A DNA stretch of 64,000 bases from Noviherbaspirillum sp. L7-7A (GTDB lineage: Bacteria > Pseudomonadota > Gammaproteobacteria > Burkholderiales > Burkholderiaceae_D), in contig NZ_JAHQRJ010000001.1 of NCBI RefSeq assembly GCF_019052805.1, positions 1,178,001 to 1,242,000 of the forward strand, given 5' to 3'. The first letter of the stretch is position 1, and the number at the start of each line of letters is the position of its first letter. This document shows positions 25,596 to 35,152 of the stretch, piece after piece. A program made the translations under genes and the position numbers. Below the pieces are notes generated by a model that was not told the origin of the DNA, searched no databases, and saw only the letters and a program-made list of their open reading frames with translations.

Positions 25596-26353
25596 GCGAT
25601 CTGCTCCGCCGTCAGCCTGGTTGAATTGATGTCGATATGGGTGATGCTGCCGCTGCCGATATGCACCACCCGGTGCGCCAGCGAGGCAATGGCGGCGTTA
25701 TGGGTGATCACCACCGTGGTGGTGCCGAACTCGCGGTTGATGCGGTCCAGCACATCGAGCACCATGCGGCCGGTCTGGCAGTCCAGCGCGCCGGTCGGCT
25801 CATCGCACAGCAGGATGTCGGGCCGCTTGGCAATCGCGCGCGCGATCGCCACCCGCTGCTGCTCGCCGCCGGAGAGCTGGGCCGGGAAATGGCCCAGCCG
25901 CTCGCCCAGGCCCACCAGCGCCAGCGCCTCGGCCGCATCCATCGGATGGTCGCTGATCTCGGTGACGAGCTGCACGTTTTCCAGCGCGGTCAGGCTGGGG
26001 ATCAGGTTATAGAACTGGAACACGAAGCCCACATGGTGGCGCCGGAAGGCGGTCAGGGTGGCGTCGTCGGCGGCGGACAGGTCGAGGTCGCCGTAGTGCA
26101 GCGTGCCGGCGCTGGGCAGGTCCAGTCCGCCGATGATGTTGAGCAGGGTGGACTTGCCGCTGCCTGAGGCGCCCAGCAGCACCACCAGTTCGCCGTCGTA
26201 CAGCGCGAGGTCGGTGGGCTTGAGCGCCTGCACCTCCAGCTCGCCCATGACATAGGTCTTGGCCACGCCCTGAAGGCTGAACACGGCTTTGCGTTGGTCC
26301 ATGGGGTCGGTCATGCTGTCGGCTGGCGTGGTGTGGCTGCGGAGAGGGGGCAT
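25589..26353 (-). CDS. ABC transporter ATP-binding protein (MacB/LolD type)
   Basis: 254 residues. Complete nucleotide-binding domain: Walker [11 protein letters not shown]-loop in [17 protein letters not shown], signature [14 protein letters not shown], Walker [13 protein letters not shown] and switch His in VVITHN. The motifs fit the LolD/MacB/FtsE family that drives FtsX-type permeases. The start is uncertain: ATGs at 26353, 26314 and 26302 are all in frame and none has a clear ribosome binding site; conserved homology begins only after the third. First gene of the ABC exporter operon. Confidence 0.93.
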   Translation of the reverse strand: MPPLRSHTTPADSMTDPMDQRKAVFSLQGVAKTYVMGELEVQALKPTDLALYDGELVVLLGASGSGKSTLLNIIGGLDLPSAGTLHYGDLDLSAADDATLTAFRRHHVGFVFQFYNLIPSLTALENVQLVTEISDHPMDAAEALALVGLGERLGHFPAQLSGGEQQRVAIARAIAKRPDILLCDEPTGALDCQTGRMVLDVLDRINREFGTTTVVITHNAAIASLAHRVVHIGSGSITHIDINSTRLTAEQIAW

Positions 26354-26459
26354 GCGGCGGCGGCCAACGGGTGCGGCCGGCCGCGACGCAGGAAGGTTCG
26401 CACCGCGCCGGACGATGGCGGTTGATGCAGGTCAAGCAGCCCGGAAACGCCGGCGCCGC

Positions 26460-27248
26460 TCAGCGTTGCGGCATGCCTGCCATGTCCGGCTCCCCGGCCA
26501 GGGCAAGCATTGCCTGCCGCGCCGAGCGCATCGCCGGGCCGATATCATCATTCCTGGGCCGCAGTGTCGGCCCGATCTCCAGCGCTAGCGGCATGCGGCG
26601 CGGCAGCCAGCCGAGCGGCCGCAGCGCCTCGCGGGCGCCACGCAGGCCGGCCACCACCAGCGGGCGATCGGTTGCCGCCGCTGCCGCAAACGCGCCGCTG
26701 TGGAAGCGGCGCAGTCCGGGCTCCGGCACGAAGCCCGCTTCCGGAAAGACGATCAGGTTGCCGCGTCGCCGCAGCGCATGGATGATGCGCGCCGCATTGC
26801 CGGCATGGCTGCCGGCGCCGGCGGGCGCCAGCACCACCGTGTCCAGCGCGCGCAGCAGCGGGCACAGCAGGCCCTGGATGCGGAACTGCTGTCGCACGAC
26901 AAATGCATAGCCGGGCTCTGCCGGCAGCATCGCCATCAGCGCCAGGCCATCCAGAAAACTGCTGTGGTTTACCAGCAGCAGATGATGCTGCGAAGCCGGC
27001 GGCAGGCGTTCCAGCCCGCGCATCGACAGCGGCATGCCCAAAAGCCGGAACAGCAGCCGGCAGCCGGCGCGCGCCACCGGCCGCGCCCGCGCCGGCCTGC
27101 GCAGCGCCGCCACCGCCGGGCCAACGCTCAGCAGCACCAGCGCAAACACGGTCCATGCATAGGCGCCGTACAGCCAGTCACCGAGACGGCCGGCGGCGCG
27201 CCGCGGCGCCAGCGGTGGTGATCGGTCTTGCTTGGCCGTAGTGTTCAT
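26460..27248 (-). CDS. 1-acyl-glycerol-3-phosphate acyltransferase family protein (PlsC-like)
   Basis: 262 residues. A membrane helix (about 29-50) comes first, then the acyltransferase domain with the catalytic HX4D box in NHSSFLDGLAL, the FVVRQQFRIQG segment, and the acceptor-binding box NLIVFPEAGF. This places it in the PlsC/LPLAT superfamily that acylates lysophospholipids or related lipids at the inner membrane. It differs from standard PlsC in having PEAGF instead of the PEGTR-like box, so its acceptor may differ. The ATG at 27248 lacks a clear ribosome binding site. It stands between the ABC operon and the oxidase gene on the same strand. Confidence 0.82.
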   Translation of the reverse strand: MNTTAKQDRSPPLAPRRAAGRLGDWLYGAYAWTVFALVLLSVGPAVAALRRPARARPVARAGCRLLFRLLGMPLSMRGLERLPPASQHHLLLVNHSSFLDGLALMAMLPAEPGYAFVVRQQFRIQGLLCPLLRALDTVVLAPAGAGSHAGNAARIIHALRRRGNLIVFPEAGFVPEPGLRRFHSGAFAAAAATDRPLVVAGLRGAREALRPLGWLPRRMPLALEIGPTLRPRNDDIGPAMRSARQAMLALAGEPDMAGMPQR

Positions 27249-27267
27249 CGTCGCGCCGCTATGGCCC

Positions 27268-27717
27268 TCACACGCTCACCAGCCCGGTATGGCCGAAGCC
27301 CTTGCCGTAGTCCAGCAGCGAGAACAGCCGCGGCCGTATTTCCACCAGCAGCACCGCGCCGGCGCGGGCCTGGTCCGCCCATTGACCGACCTGCGGAAAG
27401 CGCCTGAGCAGGCACTGTCCGGCCTGCTCGATCTCTTCCGGACTTTCCAGCATGCGGGCAGTGGCGGCTGCGGAAAGGCCCTGTATCTGGCGCCAGTCGG
27501 CATACGGCGCGGTGATGGTGAAGGACACCTTGTCGCAGGCGCGGATGTTGGCGGCCTTCTGGCTGTTGCGGCCCACGCCGATGTAGATCGTCAGCCCGTC
27601 ATGGGCATAGCTGACAGTCGTGGCCTGCGGATAGCCATCGGGCCGGATGGTGGCCAGCGCAAGGTCGGGGCACCGGTCGAGGATATCGATGATGAAGTCG
27701 TGCGCAGCCTGCTCCAT
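27268..27717 (-). CDS. Pyridoxamine 5'-phosphate oxidase-like FMN-binding split-barrel protein
   Basis: 149 residues. The split-barrel fold is recognised from LALATIRPDGYPQATTVSYAHDGLTIYIGVGRNSQKAANIRACDKVSFTI, typical of small PNPOx-like flavin or F420-type binding proteins. True PdxH hallmarks are missing, so a general FMN-dependent redox role or heme/flavin binding is more likely than vitamin B6 synthesis. The start at 27717 is chosen because GAGGAG precedes it; an upstream in-frame start at 27792 has none. 19 bases separate it from the acyltransferase, so the pair may be co-transcribed. Confidence 0.75.
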   Translation of the reverse strand: MEQAAHDFIIDILDRCPDLALATIRPDGYPQATTVSYAHDGLTIYIGVGRNSQKAANIRACDKVSFTITAPYADWRQIQGLSAAATARMLESPEEIEQAGQCLLRRFPQVGQWADQARAGAVLLVEIRPRLFSLLDYGKGFGHTGLVSV

Positions 27718-27810
27718 GTAATGTCTCCTCGTTGCTGGACCATGGCGCCCACTGTGCTGGCTGCGCCGCCGGCTTCGCTTGAGATGGGTCAAGCAAGGCC
27801 GATGCGACTG

Positions 27811-28296
27811 CTATCTCGCGCCGGCATGCTCCAGCGGCAGCGCGGTCTTGTACTTCACCTGCTTGAGCGCAAAGCTGGAACGGATGTTCTTGATGCCCGG
27901 AATGCGGGTCAGGTGGTCGAGGATGAAGCGTTCCAGCGCCTGGATGTCGGGCACCACGATGCGCAACAGGTAGTCGGCGTCGCCGGTCATCAGGTAGACC
28001 TCCATCACCTCGTCGAAATGGCTGACTTCCTGCTCGAAGCGGGCCAGCGCGCCGGCCTCCTGCTTTTCCAGGCTGACCTGGATGAACACGTTGACCTTCA
28101 GGCCCAGCGCATGCGGATCGGCCAGCGCGACATAGCGCGAGATCACGCCGCGCGCTTCCAGGCTGCGCACCCGCGCCAGTGTGGGCGAGGGCGACAGGCT
28201 GATGCGCCCGGCCAGTTCCACGTTGCTCTGCGCGCTATCTTCCTGCAGCAGGCGCAGGATGCGCAGGTCGGCGGCGTCGAGGTTGAGTTCCGGCAT
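27811..28296 (-). CDS. Lrp/AsnC-family transcriptional regulator
   Basis: 161 residues. N-terminal winged helix-turn-helix (about 8-60: [27 protein letters not shown]... with [19 protein letters not shown] as recognition part) and C-terminal RAM ligand domain (about 70-150) with [19 protein letters not shown]. Lrp-type regulators usually control the divergent neighbour; here that is the AceE-type E1 gene at 28429. A 20-bp dyad with an AT-rich centre lies between them (28321-28340). In Pseudomonas putida the Lrp-like MdeR controls mdeAB for methionine and 2-oxobutyrate breakdown, a plausible parallel. Confidence 0.93.
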   Translation of the reverse strand: MPELNLDAADLRILRLLQEDSAQSNVELAGRISLSPSPTLARVRSLEARGVISRYVALADPHALGLKVNVFIQVSLEKQEAGALARFEQEVSHFDEVMEVYLMTGDADYLLRIVVPDIQALERFILDHLTRIPGIKNIRSSFALKQVKYKTALPLEHAGAR

Positions 28297-28320
28297 GATG
28301 TGTTGCCCAGTAATTGAAAA

Positions 28321-28340
28321 CCGACATTTTATGCTGTCGG
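28321..28340. promoter_or_regulatory. Candidate Lrp-type operator between the regulator and the E1 gene
   Basis: CCGACA and TGTCGG form perfect 6-bp inverted half-sites around the 8-base centre TTTTATGC, 25 bp upstream of the regulator start and 88 bp upstream of the E1 start. Size and AT-rich core fit an Lrp/AsnC dimer site. Sequence-based only. Confidence 0.5.
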
Positions 28341-28428
28341 AAATGCTTCATGCAGCAATCTTCGGCTCCCTATGCCGGCCAGTCAGGCGTACCTTATCGG
28401 TTCGCCCAACACTTAGCAGGAGAACGCC

Positions 28429-31083
28429 ATGGACATGCCGCCCGCCAGCCAGCTCATCACCGACACCGATGCCGACCCGACGGAAACGACCGAATGGGTG
28501 GAGGCGCTGGCCGCGGTGCTGCAGAGCGGCGGCCGGGAGCGCGCCCGCTTCATTCTTTCGAAGCTGTCGACGGCTGCCTGGGAATGGGGCGTGCAATGGC
28601 GCGCCGCCCGCAACACGCCCTATGTGAACACGATACGCGTGGCCGACGAGCCCGCCTTTCCGGGCGGCGCCGACGCGCTGGCCCTGGAGAGGAGGATCGC
28701 CGGCATGATGCGCTGGAATGCGCTGGCCATGGTGGTGCGCGCCAACCGCGCCCATGCCGAACTGGGCGGCCACATCGCCAGCTATGCCTCGGCGGCGGAC
28801 TTGTTCGAGGTCGGCTTCAACCATTTCTTCCGTGCCCGCAATGGCGACTTCGGCGGCGACCTGGTGTTCTTCCAGCCGCATTCGGCGCCCGGCGTCTATG
28901 CCCGCGCCTTCCTGGAGGGCGCGCTGGACGAAGCCGATCTCGGCCACTACCGCCGCGAGCTCGAGGCCCGCCGTCATGGCGCGCGCGGCCTGTCGTCCTA
29001 TCCGCATCCCTGGCTGATGCCGGACTTCTGGCAATTCCCCACCGGCTCGATGGGCATCGGCCCGATCAATGCAATCTACCAGGCGCGCTTTCTGCGCTAC
29101 ATGGAGCATCGCAGCCTGCTGCCGGCGCAGGACCGGCGGGTCTGGGGCGTGTTCGGCGACGGCGAGATGGACGAGCCGGAATCGCTGGCCGCGCTCAGCC
29201 TGGCTGCCCGCGAAGGCCTGGACAACCTCACCTTCGTCATCAACTGCAATTTGCAGCGGCTGGACGGCCCGGTGCGCGGCAATGGCCATATCGTCGACGA
29301 ACTGGAAACCCTGTTCGACGGCGCCGGCTGGAATGTGATCAAGCTGCTGTGGGGATCGGACTGGGACCCGCTGTTCGAGCGCGATGCCTCCGGCGCGCTG
29401 GTCGAGGCGCTGAACCGCACCGTCGATGGCCAGCTGCAGACCTTCGCCGCCAACGATGGCGCCTACAACCGTGCCCGCTTCTTCGGCCAGAGCCCGGCGA
29501 TGCAGGCGCTGGCCGCCAGCCTGACCGATGCCGAGATCGACCGCCTGCATCGCGGCGGCCACGACATGAAGAAGATCCATGCAGCCTATGCCGCGGCCTT
29601 GTCGCACCGCGGCCGTCCGACCGTGATCCTGGCGCAGACGAAGAAGGGCTTCGGCATGGGCAGCGCCGGGCAGGGCAGGATGACCACCCACCAGCACAAG
29701 AAGCTGGAGGACGAGGAAGTGCTGGCCTTCCGCGACCGCTTCGACCTGCCCATCAGCGACGCCGACTGCGCCACGCTGGCTTTCTACAAGCCCGCCGCCG
29801 ACAGCCCGGAGATGCGCCACCTGCAGGCGCGCCGCGCCGCTCTAGGCGGCTACCTGCCGCGCCGCCACGATCCGCGCGCCAGCCTGCCGGTGCCGGACAT
29901 CACCTCCTATGCCCGCTTTGCGCTGGAATCCGACGGCAAGGAAATGTCCTCCACGATGGCGCTGGTGCGCATGCTGGGCGCGCTGATGAAGGACGGCGGC
30001 ATCGGCAGGCGTGTCGTGCCCATCGTGGCCGACGAGGCGCGCACCTTTGGCATGGCCAGCCTGTTCCGCCAGTTCGGCATCTATTCCTCGCAGGGACAGC
30101 TGTACGAGCCGGAAGACATCGGCTCCATCCTCTCCTACCGCGAAGCGAAGGATGGCCAGATCCTGGAGGAAGGCATCACCGAGGCCGGCGCCATTTCCTC
30201 CTGGACGGCCGCGGCCACCAGCTATTCGACGCATGGCCTGCCCATGCTGCCGTTCTACATCTATTACTCGATGTTCGGCTTCCAGCGTGTGGGCGACCTG
30301 ATCTGGGCCGCGGCCGACCAGCGCGCCCGCGGCTTCCTGGTGGGCGCCACGTCCGGCCGCACCACCCTGGCCGGCGAAGGCCTGCAGCACCAGGACGGCA
30401 GCAGCCACCTTGTCGCGTCGACGATACCGAACTGCGTTGCTTACGACCCTGCCCATGCCTACGAAGTCGCGGTGATCGTGCAGGACGGCATGCGCCGCAT
30501 GCTGGAAGAGGGCGAGGACGTGTTCTATTACCTGACCGTCACCAATGAAAACAATCCGCAGCCGCCAATGCCGGAAGGCGCACGCGAGGGCATCCTGCGC
30601 GGCATGCACCGGATCATCACGGTGGACGCGCCGCAGGCGCGGCTGCTGGCAGCGGGGCCCATCGTCAAGGAAGCGCTTGCGGCGGCTGACTTGCTGCGAG
30701 AGCGGTTTGGCATCGCCGCCGAAGTGTGGAGCGTGACCAGCTTCTCGGAACTCGCCCGGGAGGCAATCGCGGTGGAGCGCGACAACCGCTGGCGCGACGA
30801 GCAGGAAGTGCCGTATGTCACGCAGCGGTTGCAGGGCGAGATCCCCGTGATCGCCGCCAGCGACTATGTCAGGGCGGTGGCCGACAGCATCCGCGCCTGG
30901 GTGCCGGTGCCCTATGTCACGCTGGGTACTGACGGCTTTGGCCGCAGCGATACCCGCGCCGCGCTGCGCGACCATTTCGAGGTAAGCGCCGCCTGGATCG
31001 CTTTTGCAACTATCGAGAGATTGAAAGGAACCGCAGACGAACGACGCGCCGCCGCGGCGGCGCTGGGCATTGCCTTCAACTGA
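28429..31083 (+). CDS. AceE-type (homodimeric) 2-oxoacid dehydrogenase E1, possibly MdeB-like
   Basis: 884 residues, the length of AceE (about 885-890). Thiamine diphosphate-dependent E1 that decarboxylates pyruvate or a related 2-oxoacid and loads the acyl group onto an E2 lipoyl domain. The TPP motif begins near residue 243 (GDGEMDEPESLAALSLAAREGLDNLTFVINCN), the second transketolase domain with RTFGMASLFRQFGIYSSQGQLYEPED lies about 530-560, and the C-terminal domain ends about 880. No E2 or E3 gene is adjacent, unlike the usual aceEF operon, and the divergent Lrp-type regulator resembles the mdeR-mdeB arrangement, so this may be the 2-oxobutyrate-specific paralogue. AGGAG precedes the ATG at 28429. 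Confidence 0.9.
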   Translation: MDMPPASQLITDTDADPTETTEWVEALAAVLQSGGRERARFILSKLSTAAWEWGVQWRAARNTPYVNTIRVADEPAFPGGADALALERRIAGMMRWNALAMVVRANRAHAELGGHIASYASAADLFEVGFNHFFRARNGDFGGDLVFFQPHSAPGVYARAFLEGALDEADLGHYRRELEARRHGARGLSSYPHPWLMPDFWQFPTGSMGIGPINAIYQARFLRYMEHRSLLPAQDRRVWGVFGDGEMDEPESLAALSLAAREGLDNLTFVINCNLQRLDGPVRGNGHIVDELETLFDGAGWNVIKLLWGSDWDPLFERDASGALVEALNRTVDGQLQTFAANDGAYNRARFFGQSPAMQALAASLTDAEIDRLHRGGHDMKKIHAAYAAALSHRGRPTVILAQTKKGFGMGSAGQGRMTTHQHKKLEDEEVLAFRDRFDLPISDADCATLAFYKPAADSPEMRHLQARRAALGGYLPRRHDPRASLPVPDITSYARFALESDGKEMSSTMALVRMLGALMKDGGIGRRVVPIVADEARTFGMASLFRQFGIYSSQGQLYEPEDIGSILSYREAKDGQILEEGITEAGAISSWTAAATSYSTHGLPMLPFYIYYSMFGFQRVGDLIWAAADQRARGFLVGATSGRTTLAGEGLQHQDGSSHLVASTIPNCVAYDPAHAYEVAVIVQDGMRRMLEEGEDVFYYLTVTNENNPQPPMPEGAREGILRGMHRIITVDAPQARLLAAGPIVKEALAAADLLRERFGIAAEVWSVTSFSELAREAIAVERDNRWRDEQEVPYVTQRLQGEIPVIAASDYVRAVADSIRAWVPVPYVTLGTDGFGRSDTRAALRDHFEVSAAWIAFATIERLKGTADERRAAAAALGIAFN

Positions 31084-31246
31084 AGGGAAGGCGTCAGTGC
31101 CAGCGGTTGACCGGATCGGCACGCGTTCAAGAAGTGGCGCATCTCTTTCCAGCCAGCCCTTGTACGCTTGCCAATATGACCCCAGATGGCGCCTGTGCCG
31201 CCGGCGATTGCCGGGCGGCTGGTCCACCAACTCAAGGAGCATGACC

Positions 31247-32011
31247 ATGACCCCGCAGGAACAGGAAAAGCTGCAGCAGTTCTTAAGCCAGTTGAAGCAG
31301 GCCGGCGGCGTGCAGCGCGACCCCGACGCCGACGCAATGATCAACGCCGCTGTATCGCGCCAGCCCGACGCTGCCTACCTGCTGGTGCAGCGCACGCTGC
31401 TGCAGGACCAGGCGCTGGAAACCGCACAGGCCCGCATCGCCGAACTTGAGCGCCAAGCGCAGGCGGCGCGGCCGGCTTCGTCCGGCAGCTTCCTTGGCGG
31501 CGCCGACACCTGGGGCAACAGCGCCCGCAGCGCCCCGGCGCCTGCCAGCGACACTCCGGAGCGCACATCGACGCTCAACCCCAGTTCTTATCCGCAAGCC
31601 GGGCAGGGTGCCTATCCACAAGGCCAGGTGCCATACCCTGGCCAGCGCCAGGGCGGCTGGTCCCGGTTTGGCGGCGGCGGCATGGGAGGCGGAGGCGGCA
31701 GCTTCCTGGGCACCATGGCCGCCACCGCGGCAGGCGTGGCAGGCGGCGCTTTCCTGTTTCAAGGCTTGGGCAACCTGCTCAACAGCCATCATGGCAACGA
31801 CGCCGGCCAGCAGCATGGGCTGACCTCGGACACCGGCGCTGGCCTGACCCCGGCCGCTGACAACAGCCTGGCGCAGGATGCCGGCCTGAACGACATCAGC
31901 ACGGCGCCTGCTCAGGAAACACAGGACTACGGCGTGGCCGACAATAACGTCGCCTTCGATGACGGCGGCATGTCCGACGACTTCGGCGGCGGTGATGATT
32001 CGATGATCTAG
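31247..32011 (+). CDS. DUF2076 family protein
   Basis: 254 residues. Starts MTPQEQEKLQQFLSQLKQ, the classic opening of DUF2076 proteins; the first 85 residues are helical with AYLLVQRTLLQDQALETAQARIAELE. A Ser/Pro/Gly-rich middle leads to a Gly-rich hydrophobic stretch (GGGSFLGTMAATAAGVAGGAFLFQGLGNLL, about 145-180) and an acidic end. The family is thought to be periplasmic or membrane-associated; function unknown. Of two ATGs in a row, the second (31247) fits the ribosome binding site AAGGAG (31234-31239). It follows the E1 gene by about 160 bases. Confidence 0.85.
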   Translation: MTPQEQEKLQQFLSQLKQAGGVQRDPDADAMINAAVSRQPDAAYLLVQRTLLQDQALETAQARIAELERQAQAARPASSGSFLGGADTWGNSARSAPAPASDTPERTSTLNPSSYPQAGQGAYPQGQVPYPGQRQGGWSRFGGGGMGGGGGSFLGTMAATAAGVAGGAFLFQGLGNLLNSHHGNDAGQQHGLTSDTGAGLTPAADNSLAQDAGLNDISTAPAQETQDYGVADNNVAFDDGGMSDDFGGGDDSMI

Positions 32012-32125
32012 GCGCTTTTGCGGTCGCTGCCGGGCGTTGTCAGCGCAAGTCTGCGTAGTGCCCTGCATCACCGGCGTGTTTTGCGTTAGGGTGTTGCCTT
32101 CGCCGACTTCCGGAGCACCCAAGCT

Positions 32126-32845
32126 ATGAACACCCGCATCAAGGCCATCGCCTTCGACGTTTTCGGCACCGTCGTCGACTGGCATGGCGGCATCAGTGCC
32201 GAAGCCGCCGCGGTCGCCGAACGGCATGGCATAAGCGGCGACTGGGACCGCTTTGCCGCCGACTGGCGCGCCGGCTATCCGCATGCGATGAACCGGGTCC
32301 GCAACGGCGAATTACCCTGGACCCGCATCGACGGCCTGCACCGTTTGATCCTCGATGAAGTCGCGCCGCGCCACGGCCTCAACGGCATTCCCAAGGCCGA
32401 GCTCGATGAACTGAACCTGGCCTGGCACCGCCTGCCGGCCTGGCCGGATTCGGTGCAGGGCCTAACCCTACTCAAGAGCACCTTCACCATCACCACGCTC
32501 TCCAACGGCAACTTCTCGCTGTTGACGGAAATGGCCAAGCGCGCCGGCCTGCCCTGGGACTGCGTGATCTCGGCCGAGCTGTTCCACCACTACAAGCCTG
32601 ACCGGGAAACCTACCTGGGCTGCGCCGACCTGCTGGGCATTGCACCGGGCGAACTGATGCTGGCCGCCTGCCATCCTGAAGATTTGCGTGCGGCCAGGGA
32701 GCACGGGTTGCGCACTGCTTATATCACCCGTGCGCATGAGCATGGCAAAGAGGCCAGGCTGCCCAGGGTGGCGGAAGGCGAGTTTGACCTCCGTGCCAAC
32801 GATATCGTCGACCTCGCACGACAGATGGGTTGTGACGGCGTTTGA
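32126..32845 (+). CDS. Haloacid dehalogenase-type hydrolase (type II 2-haloacid dehalogenase family)
   Basis: 239 residues. HAD superfamily motifs: Asp11 nucleophile in AFDVFGTVVDW, motif II Ser/Asn in TLSNGN, Lys in HYKPDRETY and the motif III region MLAACHPEDLRAAREHGLRTAYITR. The overall pattern is that of L-2-haloacid dehalogenase rather than phosphatase: DVFGT in place of DxDxT and the Ser-Asn-Gly-Asn segment. The substrate could be a halogenated acid, but many homologues act on other compounds. Single gene, converging with the large lipoprotein gene 75 bases downstream. Confidence 0.88.
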   Translation: MNTRIKAIAFDVFGTVVDWHGGISAEAAAVAERHGISGDWDRFAADWRAGYPHAMNRVRNGELPWTRIDGLHRLILDEVAPRHGLNGIPKAELDELNLAWHRLPAWPDSVQGLTLLKSTFTITTLSNGNFSLLTEMAKRAGLPWDCVISAELFHHYKPDRETYLGCADLLGIAPGELMLAACHPEDLRAAREHGLRTAYITRAHEHGKEARLPRVAEGEFDLRANDIVDLARQMGCDGV

Positions 32846-32920
32846 TTGGAACGGCACCTGCCTCCCGCCGCTACATTCCAGTGGCGCGCCTTCCGCGCCG
32901 CCTGCGTACGTCAAGCCTTG

Positions 32921-35152
32921 CTATGGCAGAAAGCGCCAGGCACTGGCAAAGCTGGAAAACTCCCGGCCCTGGGCGTCTCTGCTGAGCAACTGGATGCCGT
33001 CCAGCCGCGCATTGCTCGAATACGCAAGGTCCGAACCGCATTGCGCAAGATAGATGCTGTCGCCGCAAGTCACCGCTGCTTTCCGGGTTGTGGGCGTCAA
33101 GTCCGTAATCCTGCTGAAATCAAGGACTGCGCCCAAGCCTCCGTAGGGGAAGTTTCCATAAGACATGCTGCCATTATCGTCCGCGAATCCGTACACCCGG
33201 GTGAACACGGGCAGGAGCACAGGCGCGCGGTCCTGAGACTCTTTTGCCCAGTCGTAGTCCAATGACGTCAGGCCTCCCAGCGAGATAGGCGATGCCGAGG
33301 ACGGATCGGTTTGCGGCCTTGGTAGTGACCGCAGCGATGCCAGGCTGCTCGGCGTCAGCGTGAAAGCGCTGTCCGGATCGAGCTGCGCGCTGGCACTTGC
33401 CTCGCCTAGCGTCAAGGCCCGTGCCTTCGTTCTGACATTCTGTCTGGCAACCGGGGTGATACTCGAGCCGGTGAAATATTCAAAGACCCATACCCCGCGC
33501 GGCAGGTAGGCCTGGATCATTTCGTCCGTCTCCGTCTGCCTTGCCGAATAGAGATTCCGTTCCGGCGCGTAAGGCATGTCGCGCGGCATGTCATTGCGGC
33601 GGGATTGCAGGTCAGACCATGTCATGGAACTCAGGCGCAGGAAGGCCGAGCCGGACGGCAGGTAATCGCCAATGTAACTCGTTTGCGGTTTGAAGCCACT
33701 GTCCAGGATGGGAAAGACCATGGCTTCCGATCCGCTCACAAGGCTATATTTCTTGCCTGTTGGTGATGTCAGGTCGACCCGGATGATCGGAGCGCCAGTG
33801 GCGGTACTTTGCAGCGGCACCTTGATGTTATAACCCGTGCTTAAATAAATTTCCTTGCCGCCGTCGATAAAATAATGAAGTTCAGCCATGGGATTGATGC
33901 TGCCGGCGAACGGATACTGATTCCCTATCAGCTTCAAGCGGCCATCCGTGCCCAGCGAGGCAACGTACTCCTCATTGCGCAGCACCCGCCTCTGGTCGAC
34001 AGAAACCAGGCTGAATACGATGTCGCCATTGCTTTGTTTGTACTCATAGCTGCCCTGGCTAAAGCCGGTGCCTGTGCCCGCATCGGAAAAAAGGGTGGAA
34101 AATGCGCCATCAGCGCCTACTCCTGCGCCGAAATGAAGATAAGCGGCGGGACTGTCATTCTTGAACAGTGATTTGCATTCTGGTGCGATGATATTGCCGC
34201 CGGTGCCTGTCGTCAGATTGACCCGCTTGGCGGTGGGGAGGGCGTAGCAGGCAGTCATGCGCTTGAGCAGTTCTGCGATCTGGGCGCTGGTGCCGCTTGC
34301 CGGGAGACTTGCCGCGGTAATGGTCTTGTTGTTGATCGTTGTTGGCGTGATCCCGTTCTGGGCCAGGATGCTGGCGAGCCGCGTCGAATTGGTAAAACGG
34401 ATCACCGGCATCTGTTGACCGTCCTCGGCGGTCTTGATGGTGATTTCGATATTGCTCGTCTTGTCCTTGTTTTGGGTAATCGATATGTCAAGCGCGTCCA
34501 GCAGTTGGTCGGGCCCGGTGCCGTCGGCAGGCGCAAACCCATTGCGTAACGCCCCGATCTCAGGCCCGAGCGCGTTCAACAGCGGCAGTAATTTTGCTCC
34601 CATTTGCAGCCATTTGCTTTCAATCACCTTCGCGTCGAAGGTGACCTTGCCGCTGGCGAAATCCGCAACCAGCGTGGACGGGTCTCCCGTTGCCGAAACA
34701 AGCGCGGCGACGACATTGCTGATTGTGTTGACGTTGACGGTCGTGCTGGTTCTCGTATCGGCCAGTGCTATCAGGGTGTCCTTGCCGCCAACGGCGTTCC
34801 CGCGCGAGGCCTGGACAATCAATGGTCCAGCATAGAGAGGATTGACATTAAGCTTGAAAAAACCGAAAGCGTCGGTCAGGCCGGAGCTGACGGTATTGCC
34901 GTTGCGGTCGACGATAGCCACGGCTGCGTTGACGAACGGTGCGCCGGAGGCCGCCACGCCGCTGATGACGATGTCACTGCCTGCAGGCGGAACAGACGGC
35001 ACATCGGTGCCAGGCTGGGAAGCCGGCGCCTCGTTTCCCGGTGGAGCCGACGCCGTCTTGCCGGATGAAGACGAGGCTCCACCGCACCCTGCCACGGACG
35101 CGGCAATGCAGATGGCTGTGCCAAAAAGGGAAAATTTGGCTGATGTGTACAC
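32921..35152 (-). CDS. Large lipoprotein of unknown function
   Basis: 743 residues. The lipoprotein signal ends in SVAGC with acyl Cys23, followed by a Ser/Pro linker. Residues about 62-110 form a carboxypeptidase-regulatory-like beta domain (VAASGAPFVNAAVAIVDRNGNTVSSGLTDAFGFFKLNV). The rest is a mixed beta/Thr-rich protein with few cysteines (KAAVTCGDSIYLAQCGS near the C-terminus). It resembles the broad group of secreted Ig-like or adhesin-type lipoproteins of Burkholderiales but I cannot name a family. It starts at GTG 35152, chosen because GGGAGG stands 7 bases upstream. Base composition is somewhat lower in GC than its neighbours. Confidence 0.75.
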   Translation of the reverse strand: MYTSAKFSLFGTAICIAASVAGCGGASSSSGKTASAPPGNEAPASQPGTDVPSVPPAGSDIVISGVAASGAPFVNAAVAIVDRNGNTVSSGLTDAFGFFKLNVNPLYAGPLIVQASRGNAVGGKDTLIALADTRTSTTVNVNTISNVVAALVSATGDPSTLVADFASGKVTFDAKVIESKWLQMGAKLLPLLNALGPEIGALRNGFAPADGTGPDQLLDALDISITQNKDKTSNIEITIKTAEDGQQMPVIRFTNSTRLASILAQNGITPTTINNKTITAASLPASGTSAQIAELLKRMTACYALPTAKRVNLTTGTGGNIIAPECKSLFKNDSPAAYLHFGAGVGADGAFSTLFSDAGTGTGFSQGSYEYKQSNGDIVFSLVSVDQRRVLRNEEYVASLGTDGRLKLIGNQYPFAGSINPMAELHYFIDGGKEIYLSTGYNIKVPLQSTATGAPIIRVDLTSPTGKKYSLVSGSEAMVFPILDSGFKPQTSYIGDYLPSGSAFLRLSSMTWSDLQSRRNDMPRDMPYAPERNLYSARQTETDEMIQAYLPRGVWVFEYFTGSSITPVARQNVRTKARALTLGEASASAQLDPDSAFTLTPSSLASLRSLPRPQTDPSSASPISLGGLTSLDYDWAKESQDRAPVLLPVFTRVYGFADDNGSMSYGNFPYGGLGAVLDFSRITDLTPTTRKAAVTCGDSIYLAQCGSDLAYSSNARLDGIQLLSRDAQGREFSSFASAWRFLP

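Noticed and set aside
28348-29820. 490-codon minus-strand frame opposite the E1 gene
   Set aside because: Antisense shadow; the plus strand has an intact TPP enzyme with ribosome binding site.
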